Shown here: one piece after another, positions 1 to 7,019 of the stretch
Position numbering within the stretch: the first letter of the stretch is position 1
How the letters are laid out: each line of letters opens with the position of its first letter
Assembly (NCBI RefSeq): GCF_014697125.1
Contig: NZ_JACJRG010000016.1
Span: 79,386 to 143,385 of the forward strand
Direction of reading: 5' to 3'
DNA length: 64,000 nucleotides
Source: Anabaena minutissima FACHB-250
GTDB lineage: Bacteria > Cyanobacteriota > Cyanobacteriia > Cyanobacteriales > Nostocaceae
Made by a program: the position numbers and the translations under genes
Notes under the pieces: generated by a model
What the model was told of the DNA's origin: nothing
The model's input: the letters and a program-made list of their open reading frames with translations, nothing else
Databases searched by the model: none

Positions 1-910
1 CAACACCAGAGGATTGTGATAATCCCTCTAGACTTACTTCGTTGCCAGAGTTATACGCTAGGGTCGTAAAAAGTCTATTAAGTTCCTGAATATCACTAAT
101 TCCATAAAGACTTGGTAAATCTCGTAGTAAGACTTTATCAATGATGTCACTTTTAATATATTGGGTAGGATTCTGGCGGATTGTCTCGGAGAAAACAGCT
201 TCTGGATATCCGCCAAAGTTGAGGTAATTAATAAACTCCTGATTTAATTGTTCGATATTTTGAGATAAAAACTCATACCTCTTTGATGGATATCCAGAGT
301 CTTCAGAGTCATGAATATTTGCCCCAATTAATTCACCTTCTCTTCCTATAAACATTAAATACTCAGCAAAGGTGAGCGGTGGTAGGATGTAGTCACTGAA
401 TCTACCAGCACCAGACTCAGTGCTTTTCAGTCTTAGCGCGGCAGCAGCAGAACCAGTAGCAACAAAACGGTAACTTGGAAATGAATCAACGAGAGATTTT
501 AGATGAATTTCCCATTCTCGTAAATATTGGATTTCATCAAAAAAGACAAATAGCTTTGAATTGCGCTCGTGATTGAATAATTCCTGAAAGTAACTAAGTA
601 TACGCTCTAATGGAAGCCCAGTATAAATTGGGGTTTCAAGAGATACATATAAAATATTTTCCGCGCTAATACCAGAATCTAAGAGTAGACGGATACTGTG
701 ATAAACCATCACAGTTTTACCAACACGCCTGGGTCCCATCAAAACTATTGCTCGATGCACACTTGTATTCAAGATGTTTTGAGAGAAGGTCTCAAAATAC
801 TTGCGTCGTGGGGTATCTTCGTAGATTATTTTCTCCTCACTACCTGTTTCCCACCAAGGATTATCAAATTGAAGGCGGGAGATGATGTCTTCTTTTGCAA
901 TTTCCAGCAT
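1..910 (-). CDS. AAA ATPase, DUF4143-type (partial)
   Basis: An open frame of 303 codons starts with ATG at 910 and runs off the left edge without a stop. It begins MLEIAKEDIISRLQFDNPWW. A Walker A motif GPRRVGKT lies near residues 59-66, and a Walker B stretch LFVFFDEIQ near 118-127. These are followed by a sensor-like segment (FVATGSAAAALRLKS) and later NFGGYPEA. This order fits the predicted ATPases of the AAA_14/DUF4143 type (COG1373), which are common on mobile DNA and in genomic islands and mostly have no known role. It lies inside the hupL element with a second ATPase gene upstream on the same strand. The C-terminal domain is missing from the window, so function is open. Confidence 0.8.
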   Translation of the reverse strand, partial: MLEIAKEDIISRLQFDNPWWETGSEEKIIYEDTPRRKYFETFSQNILNTSVHRAIVLMGPRRVGKTVMVYHSIRLLLDSGISAENILYVSLETPIYTGLPLERILSYFQELFNHERNSKLFVFFDEIQYLREWEIHLKSLVDSFPSYRFVATGSAAAALRLKSTESGAGRFSDYILPPLTFAEYLMFIGREGELIGANIHDSEDSGYPSKRYEFLSQNIEQLNQEFINYLNFGGYPEAVFSETIRQNPTQYIKSDIIDKVLLRDLPSLYGISDIQELNRLFTTLAYNSGNEVSLEGLSQSSGV

Positions 911-1305
911 AAAACTAAGATTAGTTTGCTAGTCTTAGCTTATTTAAAAACAATATTAATGTCAATCAATTAATCTTATTCTTAATTCAGGATGGAGATG
1001 AGACTGAAATACATAGCACTACGTGTTATAGTTAGGACATTCTCAAATCCTGAAACTCAGTCATAGTTTACTATTACCTGTTGCCTAGAGCGTACCGCTA
1101 TAGAGGTATATTACTGTATTTGAAGCCTAACTTCACCGTTAGCCGTTCATAGCGATCACAGTCTAATGGAACTGGGAACTTTAGCTAGAATAGGAAAGCT
1201 ACTTATTAAACTGCGATCGCTCATCACCGGAGGCTGAGTTGATAAAAAGACACCCAGCACTCCATTTTGTTCAAATTTGTAACAGTTTTTCCTATATCTG
1301 CATAC
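911..1305. other. Intergenic, no gene seen
   Basis: About 395 bases between the two element-borne ATPase genes. It contains one HIP1 octamer near 1210 and a direct-repeat-like phrase (gcgtaccgctatagagg) near 1090, but no open frame with a credible start and no clear hairpin terminator. Confidence 0.5.
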
Positions 1306-2862
1306 TCAAGCCCGAATCACAGTAATCCTGCGCTGATTTTGTGTCAGCACAACCTGAGTTGACAAACGTTCTTCCATTGGTAAAGCATTTTTACGCCTAT
1401 CAAACACAAATAACCAACCAAAATCCAACCCCAAACGCCCTAAATAGGATTCTAACTGCTCAATACCCTCAGCTTGAGGGTCACGCTTTTTCTCCCGCCA
1501 TACCTTTAACTCAATACCTAACGTGACATCTTTGTAACGCAGACATAAATCCATTCTGTCACTACCAATTGCATATTCCCTCTCCAAGACTCCACCACCA
1601 TTGATCACACGATGCAAGAAAGCCATTAATACGATATGGGGGGCAATTTCATGATAGCCAGTGCTACCTAATAATGGTTCGCCATGCTGTCGCCAAAACT
1701 TGAGAAATGCTGCAAGTAACGCATCTATATTTAACTCACCTTCCGGGGTTAACCAAGTTGGTGCAATCACTGGTAGGGAAGCCATTGGTGTCACCGTTAA
1801 CACCCTGGGCAAAACTTCTCGATAAATGGGATTAGCAATGGTTAATCCGCCTTGGGGGTGCATTTTACATAAACCTAAATCAATCACAAATTGAATATCA
1901 TCATTGGGTATATCCCCCAATTCCAAACCTGCTAACATCGGCTCGATAATTGCTTTTATCCTTGGTTCTCGTAAGCGTTCAGCTAAACTATCTAAATGAG
2001 TATCTTGACGAGCAATTAATATTTCCTTTGCTTGTAAGATATGTTCTTTAGTAATAGCAATACTTCTATCCTTAACCATTTTTTCCACAACTTCTTTAGC
2101 CAGAGCATTCACTAACCAAGGTTGTCCTTGAGTTAAATCAAAGGCTGTTGCTGTGGCTTCTGGTGTAAAAATTTGTCCTGTCTGTTCTGTATGTTGTTGA
2201 TATAGTTCTACAACTTCCTCGGCATTAAAATTTCTCAAGGTAATGGAAGTGACTTTGATATTAAAAGGACTGGATGTATTTAGTCTGTCACTACCACCGG
2301 ATGCTACTTTATAATCCCGCACATCCCTTAAACCAATTAATCCCACCGATGAGGGAAAGTTTTCTGGCCGGTTTGGAAAACCATCTCGTAATTGCCGCAA
2401 TATGGAAATCAGTGTTTGGTCTTGTAGGGAATCAATTTCATCAATAAATACTACCAAAGGTCGAGGTAAAGCTTTTGCCCAACCTTGCAAAAAAGCCTTA
2501 ATTCTGTTTCCTGGGTCTTCCTTTTGCCATTGTTTAACAGGTGGTTGCAATTCATTAGATAAGCGGATAGAAATCGTATCATACCAAGTTCCTAAAATTG
2601 CTAATTCTGCTGCACCTGGGTCATGATTGAATGCACTTCCTACTTCCGCAGATACCACTACTGCTGCATAAAGTCCTGTGGCGGTCAGTTGCTGTGCTAA
2701 AGCTAACATTGCTGTGGTTTTCCCTGTTTGTCGCGGTGCATGAACGACAAAATAACTACGCTGTTGGATTAGCTCCTCCAAATCTGGTAATCGTGTTGTT
2801 GGAGATAGCATATAGTGGATATCGTCTTGACATGGACCTGCAATGTTGAACCAGCGAGGCAT
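1306..2862 (-). CDS. AAA-like ATPase fused to PD-(D/E)XK nuclease-like domain
   Basis: A protein of 518 residues. The N-terminal half is a P-loop ATPase with Walker A HAPRQTGKT at 41-49 and Walker B LVVFIDEID near 135-143. The C-terminal end, from about 436, reads RMDLCLRYKD then IELKVWR, the D...E-x-K spacing of PD-(D/E)XK nuclease folds. It then has QLESYLGRLGLDFGWLFVFD, typical of the nuclease tail of the AAA-ATPase-like/DUF1703 architecture. Such proteins are frequent in cyanobacteria and anaerobes, and their role (mobile DNA, defence or toxin-like) is unknown. The gene lies entirely inside the hupL element and points leftward, like the next ATPase. ATG at 2862 gives a natural start. Confidence 0.8.
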   Translation of the reverse strand: MPRWFNIAGPCQDDIHYMLSPTTRLPDLEELIQQRSYFVVHAPRQTGKTTAMLALAQQLTATGLYAAVVVSAEVGSAFNHDPGAAELAILGTWYDTISIRLSNELQPPVKQWQKEDPGNRIKAFLQGWAKALPRPLVVFIDEIDSLQDQTLISILRQLRDGFPNRPENFPSSVGLIGLRDVRDYKVASGGSDRLNTSSPFNIKVTSITLRNFNAEEVVELYQQHTEQTGQIFTPEATATAFDLTQGQPWLVNALAKEVVEKMVKDRSIAITKEHILQAKEILIARQDTHLDSLAERLREPRIKAIIEPMLAGLELGDIPNDDIQFVIDLGLCKMHPQGGLTIANPIYREVLPRVLTVTPMASLPVIAPTWLTPEGELNIDALLAAFLKFWRQHGEPLLGSTGYHEIAPHIVLMAFLHRVINGGGVLEREYAIGSDRMDLCLRYKDVTLGIELKVWREKKRDPQAEGIEQLESYLGRLGLDFGWLFVFDRRKNALPMEERLSTQVVLTQNQRRITVIRA

Positions 2863-3086
2863 GGGACTTTGGCCGTTGGCGGATACTTTGAGTTTAGACG
2901 ATTTTGGAGTTGGAGCGAGGCAATGTAGGGAAAAGTTAGGTAACGCCTGAGAAAAGCAAATAACTTTTAGTAGATAAAAATAAATGGATTTATGATATTT
3001 CTGGAGTGGGTTTATTGCCTAATTTAAGGAAAAATGAGGGAATCATTCCACCTATCCTGACAAGTCCTTACTATATAAGCAATTTC

Positions 3087-3608
3087 CTAATTTATTTCCA
3101 TATAACTGCTGTGCGGCCATTGTCCACCAAACAGGGCGTAAATTTCTACAGGTTTGCTAGAAATAGTCACGCCTAATTCATAAGATTTACCTGTGAAGGC
3201 GGCAAAGCGGCGGACAGCTTCATCATAGAAGCGGCTACTCCGATATTTTTTGTTTGTTAAGTCAATGGCGAACAATCCATAAAAGTAGCGGGGGATGCTT
3301 TGGATGGTTTCGACAATTTGACCGAGGTTTCTAGCTAAGATGGCGTTGCGGGGAACGGTTGTATTCCAGGCTGTATCTAATGCCCATGATGCAGATGTCA
3401 AGTGAGAAGCACCGCAGATACCGCAAATACGAGGCGTAACAATTAATCCAGCTTGGGGGTCTTTACCTCGAAGAATAATTTCAAATCCGCGAAATAGTTC
3501 GGCGTGTGTCCAGGCGTTAACGACTTGTCCATCTTCAATTTCCACGCGAACGTCTAAATCACCCTCGACTCTACCGACAGGCGAAATATCTAATGTTTTA
3601 ATTCCCAT
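3087..3608 (-). CDS. hupL: Uptake [NiFe]-hydrogenase large subunit, N-terminal fragment (interrupted)
   Basis: These 173 codons give the first third of HupL, normally about 530 residues. The large subunit holds the NiFe centre that oxidises H2 made by nitrogenase in heterocysts. The fragment carries the RVEGD motif near residues 13-17 and the first metal-binding motif RICGICGASH near 60-69. The second one (DPCxxCxxH) is absent because the rest of the gene lies beyond the element. HupL sequence ends at PHSSYM; the last residues E-I-N and the stop are element DNA. A strong ribosome-binding site (GAGGAGA) precedes the ATG. It follows hupS by 55 bases, so one transcript is likely. In this arrangement the gene cannot make active enzyme until excision. 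Confidence 0.93.
   Translation of the reverse strand: MGIKTLDISPVGRVEGDLDVRVEIEDGQVVNAWTHAELFRGFEIILRGKDPQAGLIVTPRICGICGASHLTSASWALDTAWNTTVPRNAILARNLGQIVETIQSIPRYFYGLFAIDLTNKKYRSSRFYDEAVRRFAAFTGKSYELGVTISSKPVEIYALFGGQWPHSSYMEIN
3098..3113 (-). other. 16-bp hupL element recombination site
   Basis: On the minus strand the 16 bases read CACAGCAGTTATATGG and encode the HSSYM part of HupL. This is the sequence remembered as the direct repeat bordering the hupL element of Anabaena PCC 7120. The reading frame switches from conserved HupL sequence to E-I-N-stop immediately after it, which marks the element border. Recombination with an identical copy at the far border, outside the window, would restore hupL. 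Confidence 0.9.
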
Positions 3609-3634
3609 TCTCCTCTCCTCTCGGTAATTGTTTT

Positions 3635-3660
3635 GTAGTAAGCACTGAAGTGCTTACTAC
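3635..3660. promoter_or_regulatory. hupS-hupL intercistronic hairpin
   Basis: A perfect inverted repeat with 12-bp arms (gtagtaagcact and its complement) and a two-base loop fills half of the 55-base gap between hupS and hupL. There is no T-run after it on the minus strand, so a full terminator is unlikely. A hairpin in this gap is known from other cyanobacterial hupSL operons and has been proposed to stabilise the transcript or tune the ratio of the two subunits. Confidence 0.7.
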
Positions 3661-3663
3661 GAA

Positions 3664-4626
3664 CTAAACTGTAAAAAAGTCTTCTTCTGCCCAGTTGGGG
3701 GCTGTATTTTTAGCCACCATTGTGAGTAAGGCGTAGTCTTTGGTTTTGACTCCTGGTGGTAATTCTTTGGGGACTCCCATAACGGTTTGAGTTTTAAATA
3801 CCGTTCCGGGTTTGAGGTCAAAGAAGGGAAATTCTGGTTCTGTACAACCTAAACACGGCATTCCCGCGCGAGTTTTGGAGGAAACGCGATTCCAGAGGAT
3901 GCGGTTGCAGGAGGAATGGGTCATAGGGCCACGACAACCCAAGTCGTAGAATAAGCAGCCTTTACGCTGACCAAATTCGGCGGTGGTGGCTTTGTAAGCA
4001 AAGTGAACGTTACGGGTACAACCTGTTTGGGTGTAGGTGTTGAAGAAGGTTTGGGGACGGTGCAGTTCATCGAGGGCGATGTCAGCGATGCGTCCAGTAG
4101 CGATCGCCACTAATATCTGCGTAATCCAATCGGGGTGTGCTGGACATCCAGGAATATTAATCACAGGTAATCCCGATTTGGCGACGAAATCCTTACCTAA
4201 GAAGCCGCCTTCTTGACGCTTAAGAAATTGCAAACCTTCGGATTCGCTGGGGTTAGGCGACATAGCGGGGATTCCTCCCCAGGTGGCGCAGTCTCCTACA
4301 GCCACAACAAAGCTAGCAACTTTCGAGAGGTCATTTAGCCAATCTTTCATCGGGCGATCGGCAAACCTATTCCATTCGCCTGTACCGTCGGGGGCATTAA
4401 CTACAGTACCTTCAAATACCAAGATGTCTAAAGGTATCTTGCCGAGAATGCAGTCCCACAGTAGGGTTTGTAAGTTGTTGCCTAGTTCCAATCCCAAGGA
4501 AGGATGCCAAAGTACCTTAATGCCAAAGTCAGCAATTAGATCGCAGACTGTCGGTTCTTCGGCGTTGAGAAAAGACATAGTGTTGCCCGAACAAGCACCA
4601 CCTTGCAGCCAGAGTACGTTAGTCAT
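3664..4626 (-). CDS. hupS: Uptake [NiFe]-hydrogenase small subunit
   Basis: 320 residues, the usual length for cyanobacterial HupS. The small subunit carries the Fe-S clusters that pass electrons from the NiFe site to the membrane chain. The N-terminus begins directly with the first cluster motif (LQGGACSGNT) without a twin-arginine signal peptide, as in other cyanobacteria. More cysteines follow in GDCATWGG, NIPGCPAHPDW, TGCTRNVHFAYK, CLFYDLGCRGPMTH and CLGCTEPEFPFFD, the canonical cluster ligand segments. It is intact and first in the hupSL operon. The long AT-rich leader upstream probably holds its nitrogen- and heterocyst-dependent promoter. Confidence 0.95.
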   Translation of the reverse strand: MTNVLWLQGGACSGNTMSFLNAEEPTVCDLIADFGIKVLWHPSLGLELGNNLQTLLWDCILGKIPLDILVFEGTVVNAPDGTGEWNRFADRPMKDWLNDLSKVASFVVAVGDCATWGGIPAMSPNPSESEGLQFLKRQEGGFLGKDFVAKSGLPVINIPGCPAHPDWITQILVAIATGRIADIALDELHRPQTFFNTYTQTGCTRNVHFAYKATTAEFGQRKGCLFYDLGCRGPMTHSSCNRILWNRVSSKTRAGMPCLGCTEPEFPFFDLKPGTVFKTQTVMGVPKELPPGVKTKDYALLTMVAKNTAPNWAEEDFFTV

Positions 4627-4808
4627 TGGCTATTTATTTGTCTATGTTTACTATTTATGACGCAGGTGTTGACGCTTGTAGAGTTTCACCCGGTGATAAA
4701 TATTTAGTTTTAATTTTTAGAATAAGATATTTTTTGTTTTTTTTTATTTAATTAAATAAAAATTAATCTTTAACTGAAAATTAAATCTTAATCATACTTG
4801 CTGAAAAC

Positions 4809-4824
4809 TGTCATATATTACACA
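4809..4824. promoter_or_regulatory. Possible NtcA-type site TGT-N10-ACA
   Basis: TGT, ten bases, then ACA, the looser consensus described for NtcA or heterocyst promoters. It lies about 190 bases before the hupS start in an AT-rich leader, where chance matches are not rare. Support is the motif alone. Confidence 0.3.
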
Positions 4825-4868
4825 GATTTTTATTAAATAACATGAAAAATAAATTTTAATTTGACTTT

Positions 4869-4882
4869 GTAAGCATAAATAC
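4869..4882. promoter_or_regulatory. NtcA consensus site GTA-N8-TAC upstream of hupS
   Basis: The bases gtaagcataaatac fit the NtcA consensus GTA-N8-TAC exactly, about 250 bases before the hupS ATG. NtcA sites upstream of hupSL are known in other heterocystous strains. No convincing TAN3T box sits at the classical 22-base spacing on the hupS side; a TATTTT lies about 17 bases downstream. The site could therefore act at an unusual distance or be fortuitous. Confidence 0.45.
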
Positions 4883-5453
4883 TATAAATACACTACCTTT
4901 GAATTTATCGGATATATTGACTCGCAAAAATATTTTTTAGTGCTATTCTGTGGCAGAAAATAATATAAGTAATGAGTATTTAAAGCATACATTCATATTA
5001 GCAATTATACCCTAGAATTTAAGAATCAAGGTGTTCTATATTAAAAAATGAGTCATGTAATTATAGGGGAATGGGTATTGAGATAACTTTTACCGCTTCT
5101 CTAGTTCCAAAGCAAAGGGAATAACACTTCATAAAGTTCCTGTTGGCGTAAATAAATATAGCGTTTCTCGGTGGATTGAGGTACAAGAACCCCACCCCCT
5201 TTCCCCAAAGTTCTGTTCGGCAGAAACCGCCGCTCAGACTTCTATGCACCGCAAGGAGGGGACTATGATATACCTCATGTGATTAGAAAACGCTATGTAT
5301 TTTCTCAAGGGGCTAGTACCGCAAGGCGTAAGTCAAAAAGCTTATCAAAAAGGCTTCTCATTTATTTAGAATGGATGCTTGATTTACACGAAAATGTACA
5401 AGTTAAAAACCTCATTCCCAATTGATAATTACCAAACCGGAGAATTAGACAAC

Positions 5454-5720
5454 ATGAATGAATTTTTAAATGACCTGAATGTAAGGGCATTTCTTACAAA
5501 TATGGTAACGAGGGATTTAACTCTAACCACTGGATTACTGTGGTTAGTTATAGCCACAATTATCTCAATGGTTGGTGGTGCTATTGGCGGAATGATATTA
5601 GCTGGAAAAGAGATAGGTTATATGTTTTCTGCAACCATAGGGGCATTATTTGCGCCGAGTGGAGCAGTTCCCGCAGTGGTTTTAGGATTCGCCATTCTAT
5701 ATGTTTTGAGTAATTTTTAG
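5454..5720 (+). CDS. Small membrane protein next to hup locus
   Basis: About 88 residues from the ATG at 5454, which has GGAG ten bases upstream. A longer frame exists from TTG 5379 or ATG 5394, but its extra residues look non-conserved and the ribosome-binding site favours 5454. Two hydrophobic segments (LWLVIATIISMVGGAIGGMI and ALFAPSGAVPAVVLGFAILYV) suggest two membrane helices. It is followed seven bases later by another small membrane-protein gene. From memory, small genes of this kind lie between hupSL and the hyp genes in Anabaena PCC 7120 and have been proposed to assist hydrogenase small-subunit maturation. That link is inference here. Confidence 0.65.
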   Translation: MNEFLNDLNVRAFLTNMVTRDLTLTTGLLWLVIATIISMVGGAIGGMILAGKEIGYMFSATIGALFAPSGAVPAVVLGFAILYVLSNF

Positions 5721-5727
5721 GGGTCAT

Positions 5728-5952
5728 ATGATTGAATTAAGTTGGTTTTCAGTGAAGTTATTTTTTCGAGGTAAACTAATTCGTGATCCACTCTATTTTA
5801 TTAGACAAATTACCATTGGTATGAGCCTTGGTATGCTAGTGCTAATATTGCTGGCTCAGTTGGAAATTCCTTTCTGTATACCAATAACTATGTCTAGCTT
5901 AACAACAGGTATAATGATGCCCTTTCTTCTCAAGGATTTTAAAATGAAGTGA
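5728..5952 (+). CDS. Small membrane protein, second of pair
   Basis: 74 residues from ATG 5728, with AGGGG four bases ahead. Two hydrophobic stretches (ISMSLG-like GMSLGMLVLILLAQ and FCIPITMSSLTTGIMMPFLL) predict two membrane helices, and the C-terminus is basic (LKDFKMK). It starts seven bases after the preceding gene, so both are probably co-transcribed. No family with a known function was recognised. Its place beside hupS suggests a hydrogenase-related role, but there is no motif evidence. Confidence 0.65.
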   Translation: MIELSWFSVKLFFRGKLIRDPLYFIRQITIGMSLGMLVLILLAQLEIPFCIPITMSSLTTGIMMPFLLKDFKMK

Positions 5953-6005
5953 GTTATTATTCATCATATATTGATTACTTTTGATCAACTATTGACTAAT
6001 GAATA

Positions 6006-6281
6006 ATGACCGACCTTGAGGAATACATTCGGGAAATCAACCGATTTGAAGCCATTATATCTGAGTGGGATGAAAGCCAAAGGGGTGTAGCAGTTGGGCT
6101 ACAAAGAGCAATTGAAGCTTTACATAAAGCAGCGTTGACAAATTTAATTAAAAGCCTCAAGCAAGAATCAATGTCAGCGTTGCGTCATGCTGTTGATGAT
6201 GAAATTGTGTATGCAGTTTTGCTATATCACGATTTAGTTAAACCACCACAAGCTGACATTGAGGAAGTTCGTCCAGATTGA
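6006..6281 (+). CDS. Short protein matching N-terminus of a NifU-like protein
   Basis: 91 residues beginning MTDLEEYIREINRFEAIISE and ending HDLVKPPQADIEEVRPD. It resembles the N-terminal extension of NifU-domain proteins found near hup/hyp genes in heterocystous cyanobacteria. In those proteins a similar stretch leads into a phrase like EVRPGLKSHNGDVE and then a CxxC iron-sulphur scaffold domain. Here the frame stops just at that junction and no CxxC follows downstream, so it looks like a truncated copy or a free-standing N-domain. The assignment rests on memory of the family. It starts 54 bases after the second membrane-protein gene in the same direction. Confidence 0.6.
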   Translation: MTDLEEYIREINRFEAIISEWDESQRGVAVGLQRAIEALHKAALTNLIKSLKQESMSALRHAVDDEIVYAVLLYHDLVKPPQADIEEVRPD

Positions 6282-6306
6282 TGAGATGTGAAGTAGTACC
6301 GAAAAT

Positions 6307-6335
6307 GTAGAGACGTAGCAATGTTACGTCTCTAC
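6307..6335. repeat. Dispersed hairpin repeat (GTAGAGACG family), copy 1
   Basis: Perfect 11-bp arms gtagagacgta / tacgtctctac around a seven-base loop, between convergent genes ending at 6281 and 6346. Related hairpins occur at 9742-9770, 14382-14406 and 47049-47076, always just after genes. They may end transcripts in both directions. Confidence 0.7.
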
Positions 6336-6345
6336 TCACGTTTAA

Positions 6346-6843
6346 TTAATCTGCGATCGCCCAACGCACATAAGGACGAAAAGCTGTAACACTTTTGTAG
6401 AAAATCAGACTATCTGGTACGTTAAGATTTCGCAAATCGACACGAAAATATGCTTTTTTATTTTTAAATTCTACGTTGTAAAAAGCAGATTCTTGTGAAT
6501 GTGCTTTACCCACACAAGAAGCATACTGATTATTCAAAGTTGAAACAAATTCTACAAATCGCTTATTGTTAGATGGAACTAACTTGGTTTCGTTGGCAAA
6601 AGCTGTAGTATCTGCCACTACTATATGCTCTGCACCACCTTCATAGGGTATACCCATCCACCATAATCCCACAGTTTTGGGACAATTACCACTGGTGCGT
6701 TGTACGTTGAACTGCACATTTGGGGCAAAAATCGGCCCTGGTTCTGGCTGTGATTGTGCAGATGTTTGATTGGCGATGATTCCTACTATTGCTAATGAAC
6801 CTAAAAGTCCATTAATAATTCTGATTTGAGCCAGCTTTTTCAT
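6346..6843 (-). CDS. Secreted protein of unknown function
   Basis: 165 residues. The N-terminus (MKKLAQIRIINGLLGSLAIV, then GIIANQTSAQSQ) is a typical signal peptide with a likely cut after TSA. The mature part has two cysteines (GNCPKTV and YASCVGK) that could form a disulphide, and ends FRPYVRWAIAD. It is probably periplasmic or extracellular. No domain was recognised. It is transcribed convergently with the small genes to its left and divergently from the channel-like gene to its right. Confidence 0.7.
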   Translation of the reverse strand: MKKLAQIRIINGLLGSLAIVGIIANQTSAQSQPEPGPIFAPNVQFNVQRTSGNCPKTVGLWWMGIPYEGGAEHIVVADTTAFANETKLVPSNNKRFVEFVSTLNNQYASCVGKAHSQESAFYNVEFKNKKAYFRVDLRNLNVPDSLIFYKSVTAFRPYVRWAIAD

Positions 6844-7019
6844 TACCTAAATTTCTATATTATAGTTACTTTAATTACATGACTGGATGGCTGAAATAAA
6901 AGTGCCATGTTGTGACAATTTATCGTGTTTACAGTTACAGTTCTCTTGCCAGGAAGTAAGCAACAATATTAATTAATCAATAGAAATGCAGTCCTTAGAG
7001 TAAATTATGCTGCTATTAC

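Larger units (their letters stand above)
1..3113. mobile_element. hupL excision element, one end
   Basis: The DNA from the window start up to the 16-bp site at 3098-3113 interrupts hupL, whose reading frame runs into it and stops after three foreign residues. In Anabaena PCC 7120 the same gene is interrupted by a roughly 9.4-kb element that the site-specific recombinase XisC excises in maturing heterocysts. The bordering 16-bp repeat recalled from that strain matches the one here. The far border, the rest of hupL and xisC would lie to the left, outside the window. The piece seen carries two ATPase genes, both transcribed leftward. The extent to the left is inference. Confidence 0.85.
4627..5453. 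other. Long AT-rich intergenic region upstream of hupS
   Basis: About 830 bases between divergent genes. The left part (4660-5050) is strongly AT-rich and contains two NtcA-like motifs, listed separately. The right part (5150-5330) has C-rich and pseudo-repeat phrases such as gtacaagaaccccaccccc and tagtaccgcaaggcgtaag, which resemble the interspersed repeats common between Nostoc genes. No supported gene was found. Confidence 0.5.

Noticed and set aside
698..973. 91-codon plus-strand frame at the element ATPase
   Set aside because: Antisense to the conserved AAA ATPase frame that carries Walker A and B motifs.
5061..5249. 62-codon minus-strand frame upstream of the small membrane genes
   Set aside because: Reads through C-rich interspersed repeat text and shows no domain, signal or ribosome-binding site.
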